The notes under the pieces were generated by a model, which was not told the DNA's origin, ran no database searches, and was given only the letters and a program-made list of their open reading frames with translations. Positions 25,560 through 34,479 of a DNA stretch of 45,451 nucleotides are shown here, piece by piece. Within the stretch, counting starts at the first letter, position 1. Each line of letters opens with the position of its first letter. The DNA comes from Desulfobulbaceae bacterium (GTDB lineage Bacteria > Desulfobacterota > Desulfobulbia > Desulfobulbales > Desulfocapsaceae): contig JAAELB010000436.1 in NCBI GenBank assembly GCA_024227155.1, positions 1 to 45,451 on the forward strand. The letters run 5' to 3'. Made by a program: the position numbers and the translations under genes.

Positions 25560-26951
25560 ATGCAATACTTAAGCACCAGGGGAAACATTTCCCCCATACC
25601 ATTTACTGAAGCAGTGATGATGGGCCTGGCGGAAGACGGAGGCCTACTCCTACCGCGAACCATCCCTCGCATAGGTTGTGATACTCTGCAGAGCTGGCAA
25701 CAAATGAGTTACCCGGAACTTGCCTTTGAGGTAATGTCCCGATTTATTGATGACATTCCGACCAGCGACTTGCGGGAAATAATCAATCGATCATACTCAA
25801 CTTTCTCCCATGGGGATATCACTCCGCTGGTTCACCAAGGACCATATCACATCCTTGAGTTGTTCCACGGCCCGACTCTCGCCTTCAAGGATGTTGCACT
25901 CCAGTTCCTTGGCAATCTGTTTGAGTACTTGCTGCAGAAAAACGAATCTGTTCTCAATATAATAGGGGCCACCTCAGGTGATACCGGGTCTGCAGCAATC
26001 TATGGCGTGAGAGGAAAGGAGAGGATAAACATTTTCATCCTCCACCCGAAGGGCCGTGTAAGCAAAGTGCAGGAAAAGCAGATGACCACCGTGGTTGATG
26101 ACAATGTCTTTAACATTGCAATCGAAGGCTCGTTTGACGACGGGCAGGCAATCGTTAAAAAAATATTTACCGACATTGATTTTAAAAATAAGTACAATCT
26201 CGGGGCGATCAACTCTATAAACTGGGCACGGGTTCTGGCCCAGGTTGTCTACTACGTGTACAGTTGCATTCACGTCACAACCCACGAAAAAGATTCTTCT
26301 GTGGACTTTGCCATTCCGACCGGAAACTTTGGCGATATCTTTGCAGGCTACATAGCAAAGAAGATGTTGCCCCCCGGCACAATCCGTCAGCTGGTCCTCG
26401 CCACCAACAGCAATGACATCCTCAGCCGTTTTGTAAACGATGGTGATTATTCCATGGCCGAGGTCAAAATTACCAGCAGCCCATCGATGGATATCCAGGC
26501 AGCTTCGAACTTTGAACGATACCTTTACTATCTAATGGACAGTGACGCGGCAAAAACAAAATCACTGATGGAAGATTTTGCTAAAGAGGGCAAAATTGAT
26601 TTATCAAACTACCAGGATCAGATCAAACGGGATTTTGCTGCTGCAGCGGTTTCAGAAGCTGAAGTCTCTGAGACTATTTCCGCATTCTACAGTGAATATG
26701 GCTACATCCTCGACCCACACACGGCGGTTGGAATCAAGGCTGCGGAACAGGTTAAAGCCGTTGGCATCCCCATGGTCTGTCTTGCCACCGCTCACCCCGC
26801 AAAATTTGGAGATGTGGTAGAAGCCGCAATTGGGAAACAACCCGCAGTGCCCGAAAACCTGAAGGGTATCACGGACAGAGAGTCACGGTGCAAGGTTATG
26901 GAAGCCGACAAAACCAGCATTCAGGACTTTCTTGCAGAAAATGCCCGGTAA
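25560..26951 (+). CDS. thrC: Threonine synthase
   Basis: PLP enzyme converting O-phosphohomoserine to threonine. The 463-residue protein is of the E. coli/yeast class: MQYLSTRGN at the start, LFHGPTLAFKDVALQFLGN with the PLP lysine K110, then ATSGDTGSAAIYG for phosphate binding, and SINWARVLAQVVYYVY and PTGNFGDIFAGYIAKKM. The length fits the class. It follows rsfS closely; no other threonine gene is in the window. Confidence 0.96.
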   Translation: MQYLSTRGNISPIPFTEAVMMGLAEDGGLLLPRTIPRIGCDTLQSWQQMSYPELAFEVMSRFIDDIPTSDLREIINRSYSTFSHGDITPLVHQGPYHILELFHGPTLAFKDVALQFLGNLFEYLLQKNESVLNIIGATSGDTGSAAIYGVRGKERINIFILHPKGRVSKVQEKQMTTVVDDNVFNIAIEGSFDDGQAIVKKIFTDIDFKNKYNLGAINSINWARVLAQVVYYVYSCIHVTTHEKDSSVDFAIPTGNFGDIFAGYIAKKMLPPGTIRQLVLATNSNDILSRFVNDGDYSMAEVKITSSPSMDIQAASNFERYLYYLMDSDAAKTKSLMEDFAKEGKIDLSNYQDQIKRDFAAAAVSEAEVSETISAFYSEYGYILDPHTAVGIKAAEQVKAVGIPMVCLATAHPAKFGDVVEAAIGKQPAVPENLKGITDRESRCKVMEADKTSIQDFLAENAR

Positions 26952-27101
26952 CTGCAAAAGCTCCATCTTTTATGGCGAAACTTGACAACAGGGCAAGACT
27001 ACTCTAATGTCATCTGGATCAAAAACTGAATAACATCTTGAAAAAGCAATTAAGTAGCTATAGCTTTTAAAACGTACTGTTTCATTCAATGAGGAAAGAT
27101 T

Positions 27102-27290
27102 ATGTTTGGATTAGGAATGCCGGAACTTATTGTAATTCTGGTAATAATTGTGATTATTTTCGGGGCAGGAAAACTACCGGAGATCGGTTCTGGAATTGGT
27201 AAAGGCATCAAGAATTTCAAAGAAGCAACTAAAAAAGAAGAAGCAAAGATAATTGACGAGGATGAAAAAGATAGCGACAGTAAAGCGTAG
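27102..27290 (+). CDS. tatA: Sec-independent protein translocase subunit TatA (first of two)
   Basis: A 62-residue TatA/E protein. A short hydrophobic helix after [13 protein letters not shown] is followed by the [10 protein letters not shown] hinge, an amphipathic helix ([13 protein letters not shown]) and a short acidic tail. TGAGGAAAGA provides the ribosome site. TatA forms the size-adjustable pore for folded, often cofactor-bearing proteins, such as the periplasmic hydrogenases and dehydrogenases typical of sulfate reducers. A second TatA gene follows at 41 bases; no tatC is present here. Confidence 0.93.
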   Translation: MFGLGMPELIVILVIIVIIFGAGKLPEIGSGIGKGIKNFKEATKKEEAKIIDEDEKDSDSKA

Positions 27291-27331
27291 TAAGCTACTT
27301 TTTCGCATAGTAATTTTGGAGGTATTGTCCA

Positions 27332-27586
27332 ATGTTTGGCCTAGGCACCCCTGAGCTCATAGTAATATTAGGTATTGCATTTCTTATCTTTGGAGGAAAA
27401 AAATTACCCGAAATAGGTTCCGGTCTTGGAAAAGCAATTACCTCTTTTAAAAACGGTATTAACGATGTCGAAGAAGGTGGCAAGGAAATCATCAACGACA
27501 TCCCCGGAGTAAAAGAAGCTGTTGAGGTAAAGGCAAAAGTAGATCAGGTAAAAGACCTTGGAAACATAAAAAATATCCTGAAATAG
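27332..27586 (+). CDS. tatA: Sec-independent protein translocase subunit TatA/E (second of two)
   Basis: An 84-residue paralogue of the preceding gene: MFGLGTPELIVILGIAFLIF, hinge FGGKKLPEIG, amphipathic helix LGKAITSFKNG, then a longer charged tail (about 45-84) of predicted helix. GGAGG lies before the ATG. The tail length and weaker acidity make it the more conventional TatA, while the first resembles a short TatE. They probably arose by tandem duplication, since the first 35 residues are nearly the same. Confidence 0.92.
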   Translation: MFGLGTPELIVILGIAFLIFGGKKLPEIGSGLGKAITSFKNGINDVEEGGKEIINDIPGVKEAVEVKAKVDQVKDLGNIKNILK

Positions 27587-27655
27587 AACCTCCACCTCAG
27601 ACAAAAAGCAAAGGAGTTCGTCTGGCCCAGAATTCCTTTATGATTCATAAAAGTG

Positions 27656-27697
27656 CAATGTTGTCAGCTCCAAAAACTTTAGGAGCTGACAACATTG
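27656..27697. terminator. Perfect 16-bp hairpin between tatA and the convergent gene
   Basis: CAATGTTGTCAGCTCC (27656-27671) pairs perfectly with GGAGCTGACAACATTG (27682-27697) across a ten-base loop. On the minus strand it is followed by CACTTTT, so it may end the minus-strand gene that stops at 27710; the plus side lacks a T run. Its sequence also resembles the GGAG..TTG.CAACTC..CAATGTTG stretch in the terminal tandem repeat at 45393-45420. Confidence 0.5.
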
Positions 27698-27709
27698 CTT
27701 GCAGTTAGA

Positions 27710-28939
27710 CTATCCCGAAAGTCTGCGCTCCTGCCATTGCCAGAATTTTTCACTAAGGCTCTGTCCTTGTTCAAATCCCAACCGTTGATGGACTGCATAC
27801 TCCAGCTGCCTACGTCTTCTACGAATCATCTGCCGCAACGAAAAAATGGCCTGGTCAATACTCTCCACTCTCTCTTTTGGCAATTCCGCGCCTCTTACAA
27901 CATCTACCGCTGCATCGAGATTGAGGTCAATTTCCTGAAGCGACCTGGGTTCTCCATTTTCCATAACAAATAGTCCTGCCCTTACTATGCGGCCAAGGGT
28001 TACACCGCTACCATTTTTAAGATCAAAATGGGTCTCAAGGCTCGATAACGAAATTGCCCCAACTCCTGCCTCTTTTAGAGAAATCAACCTTGAATCGTCT
28101 CCTCCAGCGCCAAACCAGACCTTCAATTTATCAAAGACCGGGTCATTTTCATCTATCCAACCATTTGTATCCCAATCATAATTTCCAAGCTCCGCAAAAC
28201 CGTGCCCGGAACTGGGGCCAAACAGCTCAAGGCCACTATTAACTTTCCCGTCTTCGTTGAGGTCTAGAGAGAGGAAACCGCTGCCACTCGCAAGAGCACC
28301 GATATCAGCCAGAATACCATCACCCATTAGATCGAAGGAAAATGTTGTGCCGGCAAGTGATGACAATCCGTCATCAAATGAAAGGACTAAAGGATCAAGG
28401 AACTGTGGTATTCTGCTGGATCTTGATTGTATGCTTGTTTTCACACGGCTCACAGAAAGGTCAAGAGAAAACTCTATTGACCTGCCATCTGCCGTCTCGA
28501 TGTGTCCGGAGGAGGCAAAGTCAAACTTTTCAGTTTTTTGAGTTACGCGGGTTGAATTAAAAAACATATCAAAGGGAACGGGACCACTTCCTCCTTCTGT
28601 AATTCCCGGGACGGAGATTGAAGTGCCCAGCCTGTTATGCTCTACAATCGCAACTTCCCTCCCCATAATTTCATGTGATATTCTCTGCAGGATCTGCCTG
28701 CTATGGCTATCTCTTGCCTGTACGTCCTGGTCATCTGCATACTCCCCCGGTTCCGAAACAGTATCTTTTACTGCATCCCTTCCATGTTGAACCTGTGAAT
28801 CTGCTTCTAATTCAAGACGAAATTGCTCAGGTTCACCCTTCACAACCGGTAAACCAACACCATTTCGCCCAATTACCGCCACCACGTCCCTGTGACCTGA
28901 ATAAGCATCCATGCTTAGAGTTGATTGGTTAATCTTCAT
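27710..28939 (-). CDS. Hypothetical protein with RTX/EF-hand-like calcium motifs
   Basis: A 409-residue protein. Residues 1-130 are polar and look disordered. About 200-310 resembles the region found in large RTX-type and hemagglutinin-like proteins: LSLDLNEDGKVNSGLELFG, then NYDWDTNGWIDENDPVF and KLKVWF, with DxNxDG and DxDxNG loops spaced like EF-hands, then LISLKEAGVGAISL. The C-terminus (about 350-409) is basic and helical (RQMIRRRRRQLEY). There is no N-terminal signal peptide and no glycine-rich nonapeptide array, so the secretion route is unclear. A strong site, GGAGGTG, precedes the ATG. The gene is monocistronic. Calcium binding is inferred from the motifs. Confidence 0.8.
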   Translation of the reverse strand: MKINQSTLSMDAYSGHRDVVAVIGRNGVGLPVVKGEPEQFRLELEADSQVQHGRDAVKDTVSEPGEYADDQDVQARDSHSRQILQRISHEIMGREVAIVEHNRLGTSISVPGITEGGSGPVPFDMFFNSTRVTQKTEKFDFASSGHIETADGRSIEFSLDLSVSRVKTSIQSRSSRIPQFLDPLVLSFDDGLSSLAGTTFSFDLMGDGILADIGALASGSGFLSLDLNEDGKVNSGLELFGPSSGHGFAELGNYDWDTNGWIDENDPVFDKLKVWFGAGGDDSRLISLKEAGVGAISLSSLETHFDLKNGSGVTLGRIVRAGLFVMENGEPRSLQEIDLNLDAAVDVVRGAELPKERVESIDQAIFSLRQMIRRRRRQLEYAVHQRLGFEQGQSLSEKFWQWQERRLSG

Positions 28940-29042
28940 CCTGCACCTCCAAGCGAGTTAATTTTAAATTTGCCACCACCCTTTATCGGCTCATTCTTTC
29001 TTTTCCAATAGTGTCATATTGAAAACTCTCAAAGCAACATTG

Positions 29043-29070
29043 TTGACTTTTTTGTAAGAACAGTTTAAAA
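29043..29070 (+). promoter_or_regulatory. Possible sigma-70 promoter for the glutamate synthase operon
   Basis: TTGACT (29043-29048) and TTAAAA (29065-29070) are separated by 16 bases, about 120 bases before the first gene. The -35 match is good and the -10 match weak. The 250-base gap between the divergent genes shows nothing stronger. Confidence 0.3.
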
Positions 29071-29190
29071 ACATCAACTCAATTATACGTTTTTGTCTTT
29101 GTTTGTCCGGCATGAAAAGTCCTACTGGTCCATTTCCGATAGACGTTTGCCGCTGTAATCAACCATTTTTTATCAATATCAGGAGAAACC

Positions 29191-30330
29191 ATGTGTCGTT
29201 TAGCCCTGAAAAGCGCCAATGAACCATTTTCACCCTACGAGGTTCTCTCTGCAATGGAAGCCATGCAGGAAGGGTATGATGGCTCAGGCCTTGGTCTACT
29301 GCTCCGCGGTCTGGAGTTTGAAGATTTTAAATATAAGCCAAATTTCCCGATACTCTCTGGCATTGCCCATACTGAAAAGGCATGGCACCGAATATCCGAG
29401 TATATGGAAGCTCGAGGCTATGAACTCAAATATGATCACAGGTATGATTATGAGGCTGGCCATGTAGACGCAACAGATCGCTTTCGCTACTTCCTCCGCG
29501 CTTACCGTATGCCTGATAACTTCCGGGATCGTAGCAAGGAAGCACGTGAAGATGAGATGCTGCGAACGCGCCTTGCCTTAAGAGCACTCGCCGACGAAGA
29601 AAATAATATCACCATCTTTTCATTCTACCCGGATGTAGCAATGATTAAAGAAGTTGGCTGGCCACTGCAGATAGGTGATGGTCTTAATCTGCAGGATGGG
29701 CAGATCAAATCCCGCGTGTGCATGGCTCAGGGGAGACAGAATACCAACTATGGTATTAATCTCAACGCCTGCCATCCCTTTTTCATTCAGGGCATTTCAA
29801 CTATGACCAACGGCGAAAACACCGCCTTTGTACCAATAAGAGACTGGCTTGAGGGGAAACAGATCCCCGGATACACCGGCTACCAGAGTGACAGTGAAAC
29901 CCTTACTCATATCCTTCACTACACTCTTAAAAAGCTCAATCTGCCCCTACAGGCCTACAAACACATCATCACTCCACTAAGTGCCAAAGAACTGGCGAAA
30001 CACCCCCAGGGTGAATTCCTCAGCGGTCTCAGACTGGCGTGTAAACGACTGATCATTGATGGCCCCAATGCAATCATCGGTACCTTACCAGATGAGACCT
30101 GCATGCTGGTTATGGACCAGAAAAAACTCAGGCCTGCAACAGCTGGTGGTCGTGACGGCGCGTGGGCAATCGCCTCAGAAATGTGTGGCGTCGAGGCGAT
30201 GGTACCCGACCGAGATCTGTCCCTTGATTTTCAACCCATGAGAGAACACACAGTACTCATCCCCCCCCATAGAAAGGAACTAGAAATATGGTCTCAGTAC
30301 GATCGGTTTCCGTCAGCCCTGGCAGCTTAA
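29191..30330 (+). CDS. Glutamate synthase, class II glutamine amidotransferase subunit
   Basis: Supplies ammonia from glutamine for glutamate synthesis. The 379-residue protein begins MCRLALKS, so the N-terminal nucleophile cysteine (Cys2) is exposed after methionine removal; YDGSGLGLLLRGL follows, and TNGENTAF provides the NGE motif. It matches the amidotransferase domain of large GltB proteins, here on a separate gene as in the archaeal and some anaerobic bacterial three-part enzymes. AGGAGAAACC precedes the ATG. The end overlaps the next gene by 43 bases, so the two are probably coupled. Confidence 0.88.
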   Translation: MCRLALKSANEPFSPYEVLSAMEAMQEGYDGSGLGLLLRGLEFEDFKYKPNFPILSGIAHTEKAWHRISEYMEARGYELKYDHRYDYEAGHVDATDRFRYFLRAYRMPDNFRDRSKEAREDEMLRTRLALRALADEENNITIFSFYPDVAMIKEVGWPLQIGDGLNLQDGQIKSRVCMAQGRQNTNYGINLNACHPFFIQGISTMTNGENTAFVPIRDWLEGKQIPGYTGYQSDSETLTHILHYTLKKLNLPLQAYKHIITPLSAKELAKHPQGEFLSGLRLACKRLIIDGPNAIIGTLPDETCMLVMDQKKLRPATAGGRDGAWAIASEMCGVEAMVPDRDLSLDFQPMREHTVLIPPHRKELEIWSQYDRFPSALAA

Positions 30331-31928
30331 CCACCTCCGATTTCCCCTGGATTATTGAGCACAGGGAAGACAGGTGTACGCTCTGTGGCCAATGTACAGC
30401 GGTTTGCCCAAAAGGGGCAATCCATCTGGCCCATATGCGTAAGCGACTCCCGAAACTTGATGTTTTTCAGAAAAAACGGGGTAATGACTACCAGACCTTC
30501 ACAGGCATCCGCCAGGAGATGGACCCCGCGAGGATGTGCATCGGTTGCGGCATGTGCGCAATGGTATGTCCCAACGAGGCAATCAACCCTATTCCTGGAA
30601 CAAATGAAAATCGCACCGTATTCTTTGATAACAGAAAAGGTGAACCGCTAAAACGTGGTGGCCGCAGAAATTCTCCTGGCCCAACCCTTTTGGACCAGAT
30701 CATGTTTAACCGGATCTCGATGCTGACAGATCCGGCCCTTGACGCCGGTCGACATGAATTCACTGCAACCACAACCCTTGGCAGAGTACTTTCGCCCGAA
30801 GATTTTCTCAAAAACACCTTAAACGGTGGCTGGATACCCCCAACCAGAGAAATTTTTCCTTTTATCATCGGATCCATGTCATTTGGTGCCTTATCACCAA
30901 ATATGTGGCTTGGTCTGCTGCAGGGGGTGGCATACTGCAATGAAGTTCTCGGCATCCCCGTTGTGATGTGCACTGGAGAGGGAGGATGTCCTCCATGGGT
31001 GCTCAGAAGTCCATATCTTAAATACATTATCCTGCAGATCGCCTCCGGGTATTTTGGCTGGGATGAGATTATCAGAGCCATCCCGGAGATGCAGTGTGAT
31101 CCTGCAGCCATTGAGATTAAATATGGCCAGGGAGCAAAACCAGGCGATGGTGGACTTCTCATGTGGTACAAGGTCTCAAAACTGATCGCCAGGTTGCGTG
31201 GAGTACCGGAAGGCGTCGACCTCCCCTCCCCCCCCGTGCATCAGACGCTCTACTCTATTGAAGAGAGTGTCATGAAAATGATCCAGACACTTTCCACGGC
31301 GTTTGACCATAAAGTTCCGGTCTACCCAAAGATATCGGCGTCAACCTCTGCCAAATCAGTCCTCAACAATCTCGTCAGAAACCCATACGCTGCAGGGCTG
31401 ATGATTGATGGAATTGACGGTGGTACCGGAGCTGCCTACAACGTCTCAATGGACGCAACCGGCCATCCGCTTGCATCCTGTGTCCGTGATTGCTACCTCG
31501 ATCTTGCCAAACAGGGTAAACAGAACGAAATCCCTCTTTTTGCTGCAGGCGGTATCGGCAAAAACGGCAATGTTGCCCAAAACGGTATGGCAATGGTAAT
31601 GCTCGGAGCTTCCGGAGTTCACATCGGCAAATACATTATGCAAGCCGCTGCCGGATGCCTTGGCAATGAGAAAAATCGCTGCAATGTCTGCAACGTTGGC
31701 ATCTGCCCTAAGGGCATCACCAGCCAGAACACCAAATTATATAGACGGCTAGACCCGGATAAGGTTGCTGAGAGGGTTGCTGAAAGCTTTATGTCCATCA
31801 ACACCGAGGTGAAGAAAATAATGGCCCCCCTTGGCAGATCTCAAAGTCTGCCTGTCGGCATGTCTGATGCCATCGGCATAGGTAATAAGGCTGCAGCTGA
31901 CAGATTGAATATTAATTACGTCTGCTAA
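30288..31928 (+). CDS. gltB: Glutamate synthase, FMN-binding catalytic subunit with ferredoxin domain
   Basis: Carries out reductive amination of 2-oxoglutarate. The 546-residue protein has an N-terminal ferredoxin-like domain with two clusters, CTLCGQCTAVCPKG (about 31-44) and CIGCGMCAMVCPNEA (about 80-94). The FMN-type TIM-barrel glutamate synthase domain spans about 170-510: SFGALSPNMW, CTGEGGCPPWV, KYGQGAKPGDGG, IDGGTGAAY and the cysteine cluster RCNVCNVGICPKGI. AAAGGAA before the ATG supports the start inside the upstream gene. The extra ferredoxin domain suggests direct electron input from ferredoxin. Confidence 0.92.
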   Translation: MVSVRSVSVSPGSLTTSDFPWIIEHREDRCTLCGQCTAVCPKGAIHLAHMRKRLPKLDVFQKKRGNDYQTFTGIRQEMDPARMCIGCGMCAMVCPNEAINPIPGTNENRTVFFDNRKGEPLKRGGRRNSPGPTLLDQIMFNRISMLTDPALDAGRHEFTATTTLGRVLSPEDFLKNTLNGGWIPPTREIFPFIIGSMSFGALSPNMWLGLLQGVAYCNEVLGIPVVMCTGEGGCPPWVLRSPYLKYIILQIASGYFGWDEIIRAIPEMQCDPAAIEIKYGQGAKPGDGGLLMWYKVSKLIARLRGVPEGVDLPSPPVHQTLYSIEESVMKMIQTLSTAFDHKVPVYPKISASTSAKSVLNNLVRNPYAAGLMIDGIDGGTGAAYNVSMDATGHPLASCVRDCYLDLAKQGKQNEIPLFAAGGIGKNGNVAQNGMAMVMLGASGVHIGKYIMQAAAGCLGNEKNRCNVCNVGICPKGITSQNTKLYRRLDPDKVAERVAESFMSINTEVKKIMAPLGRSQSLPVGMSDAIGIGNKAAADRLNINYVC

Positions 31929-32009
31929 CAACAGGATTAATAAATTAACGGATGTGGTCCATTAATGCCGAGTATTCGGTTTATCCACGCCTGAAATAAG
32001 GAGTTTTCA

Positions 32010-34367
32010 GTGGCTACAACGGTTGTAAAAGGTCTTAACGAAAATGGTCTACGCATCGGATCAATGGAGTTTGAAAAGCTGGTGCGTCAAGCTGCTGCCG
32101 AAAACGGCGATCTTACCCTTGAATCTTTCGGGCAGCATAATATTGGTATTCGCCTGCAACGGGAAGATGGATTAAAGATTTCCGTTAAAGGTCCATCCGG
32201 CCAGCGACTTGGTTGCATGGGAATGCCAGGCACAGAAATCATCTGTGAAGGTGCTACCTCGGATGATGTCGGCTATTTAAATATTGGTGCCGAGATCACT
32301 GTGCTCGGCGATGCCACCAACGGCGCTTGTAATGCCATGGCCAACGGCAAAGTGTACATAGCCGGATCCATCGGTGCCCGTGGCCTCACAATGACCAAAT
32401 GGAATCCTGCCTACGACAAGCCCGAATTATGGATTTTAGGCTCCACAGGGGATTCTTTTGCTGAATTCAACTGCGGCGGAACAGCTGTTGTGTGTGGAGT
32501 AAACCCTAAAAATCCGCACAACATCCTTGGTTACCGACCCTGCGTTGGTATGGTTGGAGGGGAAATCTATTTTCGAGGGGAAATAGATGATACCTACTCA
32601 AAGACCAACTCCAAACTCACACAACCCAATGACGCCCAGTGGCAATGGCTGCAGGGTGGGCTCAAAAACTATCTGACAAAAATCCATAAGCAGGAACTTC
32701 TGGACACGTTGCTGATACGTGAAGAATGGAACATTCTCGTTGCAGTAACTCCTCAGGAAAGGGCACTGATGTTTTCCGGCCCCATGTCTATGGCTGAGTT
32801 CAGAAACGAACACTGGAATAAGTCCCTTGGTGGAGACCCTTTAAGGGATCTCGCCCCAGGACTTGATCGCAGCCCAATTGACACCATTGTAACCGGTGAG
32901 TTAAGACGCAAAAAGCCCTACTGGGCTAATGCCGAGTCTGCAGCCCCATGTACCTACTACTGCCCTGTCCATATCCCTACAGTTGACAGATTAAGGCTGA
33001 TAAGAGAAGGGCAAATCGACGAAGCCTACGACATGTTACTGCAATACACCCCCCTTCCAGCCTCTGTCTGCGGTTCTGTCTGTCCAAATCTCTGTATGGA
33101 GAACTGCTCTCGTAGCGGGGTGGATGACTCCATAGATGTTCAGGTACTTGGCCGTGCGGTTGGTAACTTTGGTGCACCCAGTGTTGCGGAGCCAATTGGA
33201 AAAAAGGTTGCAATCATAGGGGCCGGCCCGGCGGGAATGAATGTAGCATGGCAGCTCGCTCTAGCCGGGGTTGAAGCGCACATTTACGAACAAGATGATA
33301 AAATTGGCGGTAAGCTGGCACAGGTCATCCCCTGGGAACGGTTGCCACAGGCTGTCTGGGACCAGGAAATAAAAAGATTCATGGAGACTCCAAACATCAC
33401 GGTGAGTCTGGGGACAGATATGACCAGGGAGAGCTTCAAAACCCTGCAGTCTGATTTTGATTATATAGTTGTTGCCGCAGGTACCCATGCCCCAAGAACT
33501 CTACCTTTTCCTGGGAACGAGAAAGTTCTGCCAGCGCTTGATTTTCTCAAAGAGTCAAAATCACCGACCCCGCCAGCTGTTGGCAAGGAAGTGATAGTAA
33601 TAGGAGCTGGAAATGTTGGTTGCGACGTTGCATGCGAAGCATACCGACTCGGAGCCGAAAAAGTGACCCTCGTTGATATCCAAAAGCCACTCGCCTTCGG
33701 TCATGAAAAAGAAGCTGCCGAGAAATTAGGTGCAACCTTCAGGTGGCCTGTCGTCACCAAAGAAGTCACGGATGAAGGCCTTATCACCACAGAAGGTGAT
33801 TTAATTCCCGGCCAGACCGTGGTCATATCCATTGGCGATGTGCCGGCCCTGCCCTTTCTTCCAGATTCTGTAAACACTATCACCGTAGGTGGTGCAGCCT
33901 GGGTAACGACTGACAAGGCACACGTTACCTCGGACGCCCAGATCCTCGCCATTGGTGATGTTGAAAAGCCTGGCCTTGCGACACACGCCCTTGGCGCAGG
34001 AAAAAACGCTGCAGAATATATTATTGCCCAGTGTACCGGGAAGGAGTGGAAGCCTTTTGACAAACAGCTCATCCCACAAAAGGCGCTCACCATAACCCAT
34101 TATATCCCGGAAGAGACAGGAACCACAGAACAAAGCCAGGCGGACCGATGCCTCTCCTGCGCCTCCTGTCGGGACTGCCATCTCTGCGAAACTATCTGTC
34201 CAACGGGAGCAATCAGCAGAAGGGAGTTGGAATACGATTCAGAGAACGGTTACCAGTTTGGGTTGCAGGTAGATTATGAATATTTTTCAGATGATAAGAA
34301 ATGTATTGCATGCGGATTCTGCGCCGACACCTGCCCTTGCGGCATCTGGGCTATGAACGCTTTTTAG
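32010..34367 (+). CDS. gltD: GXGXG-domain / NAD(P)-oxidoreductase fusion with C-terminal ferredoxin, glutamate synthase subunit
   Basis: A 785-residue fusion. The N-terminus (about 20-240) is the GXGXG structural domain of glutamate synthase (GDATNGACNAMANGKVYIAG). About 300-690 is a GltD-like flavoprotein: cysteines of its N-terminal cluster (CGSVCPNLCMENC, about 352-364), an FAD Rossmann motif (IIGAGPAGMN, about 402) and an NAD(P) motif (VIGAGNVGCDVA, about 528). The C-terminus (about 713-780) has two more cysteine motifs, CASCRDCHLCETICP and CIACGFCADTCPCG. The start codon is GTG, with AAGGAG before it. It completes a three-gene synthase of amidotransferase, FMN subunit and electron-input subunit; a terminator follows. 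Confidence 0.9.
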   Translation: MATTVVKGLNENGLRIGSMEFEKLVRQAAAENGDLTLESFGQHNIGIRLQREDGLKISVKGPSGQRLGCMGMPGTEIICEGATSDDVGYLNIGAEITVLGDATNGACNAMANGKVYIAGSIGARGLTMTKWNPAYDKPELWILGSTGDSFAEFNCGGTAVVCGVNPKNPHNILGYRPCVGMVGGEIYFRGEIDDTYSKTNSKLTQPNDAQWQWLQGGLKNYLTKIHKQELLDTLLIREEWNILVAVTPQERALMFSGPMSMAEFRNEHWNKSLGGDPLRDLAPGLDRSPIDTIVTGELRRKKPYWANAESAAPCTYYCPVHIPTVDRLRLIREGQIDEAYDMLLQYTPLPASVCGSVCPNLCMENCSRSGVDDSIDVQVLGRAVGNFGAPSVAEPIGKKVAIIGAGPAGMNVAWQLALAGVEAHIYEQDDKIGGKLAQVIPWERLPQAVWDQEIKRFMETPNITVSLGTDMTRESFKTLQSDFDYIVVAAGTHAPRTLPFPGNEKVLPALDFLKESKSPTPPAVGKEVIVIGAGNVGCDVACEAYRLGAEKVTLVDIQKPLAFGHEKEAAEKLGATFRWPVVTKEVTDEGLITTEGDLIPGQTVVISIGDVPALPFLPDSVNTITVGGAAWVTTDKAHVTSDAQILAIGDVEKPGLATHALGAGKNAAEYIIAQCTGKEWKPFDKQLIPQKALTITHYIPEETGTTEQSQADRCLSCASCRDCHLCETICPTGAISRRELEYDSENGYQFGLQVDYEYFSDDKKCIACGFCADTCPCGIWAMNAF

Positions 34368-34406
34368 TTAAGGAACTTATCCCCTCTTTCTTACTGCCTA
34401 ACGGGG

Positions 34407-34421
34407 TTAGTGCCTTACTCC
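34407..34421. repeat. Short remnant matching the end of repeat family A
   Basis: TTAGTGCCTTACTCC is the exact reverse complement of the last 15 bases of repeat family A (126-140 and 10149-10163). A 14-base version, TTAGTGCCTTACTC, occurs at 25029-25042. Both sit just after the stop codons of plus-strand genes. They may be relics of inverted copies, but they are short. Confidence 0.5.
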
Positions 34422-34441
34422 AGATAGCTATTACCATTACC

Positions 34442-34476
34442 AAAGCCCTGCAACCATTTGAGTTGCAGGGCTTTTT
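34442..34476 (+). terminator. Rho-independent terminator of the glutamate synthase operon
   Basis: AAAGCCCTGCAAC (34442-34454) pairs perfectly with GTTGCAGGGCTTT (34462-34474), a 13-bp stem with a seven-base loop, followed by TTTTTATTT. It lies 75 bases after the stop codon of the last glutamate synthase gene. Confidence 0.9.
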
Positions 34477-34479
34477 ATT

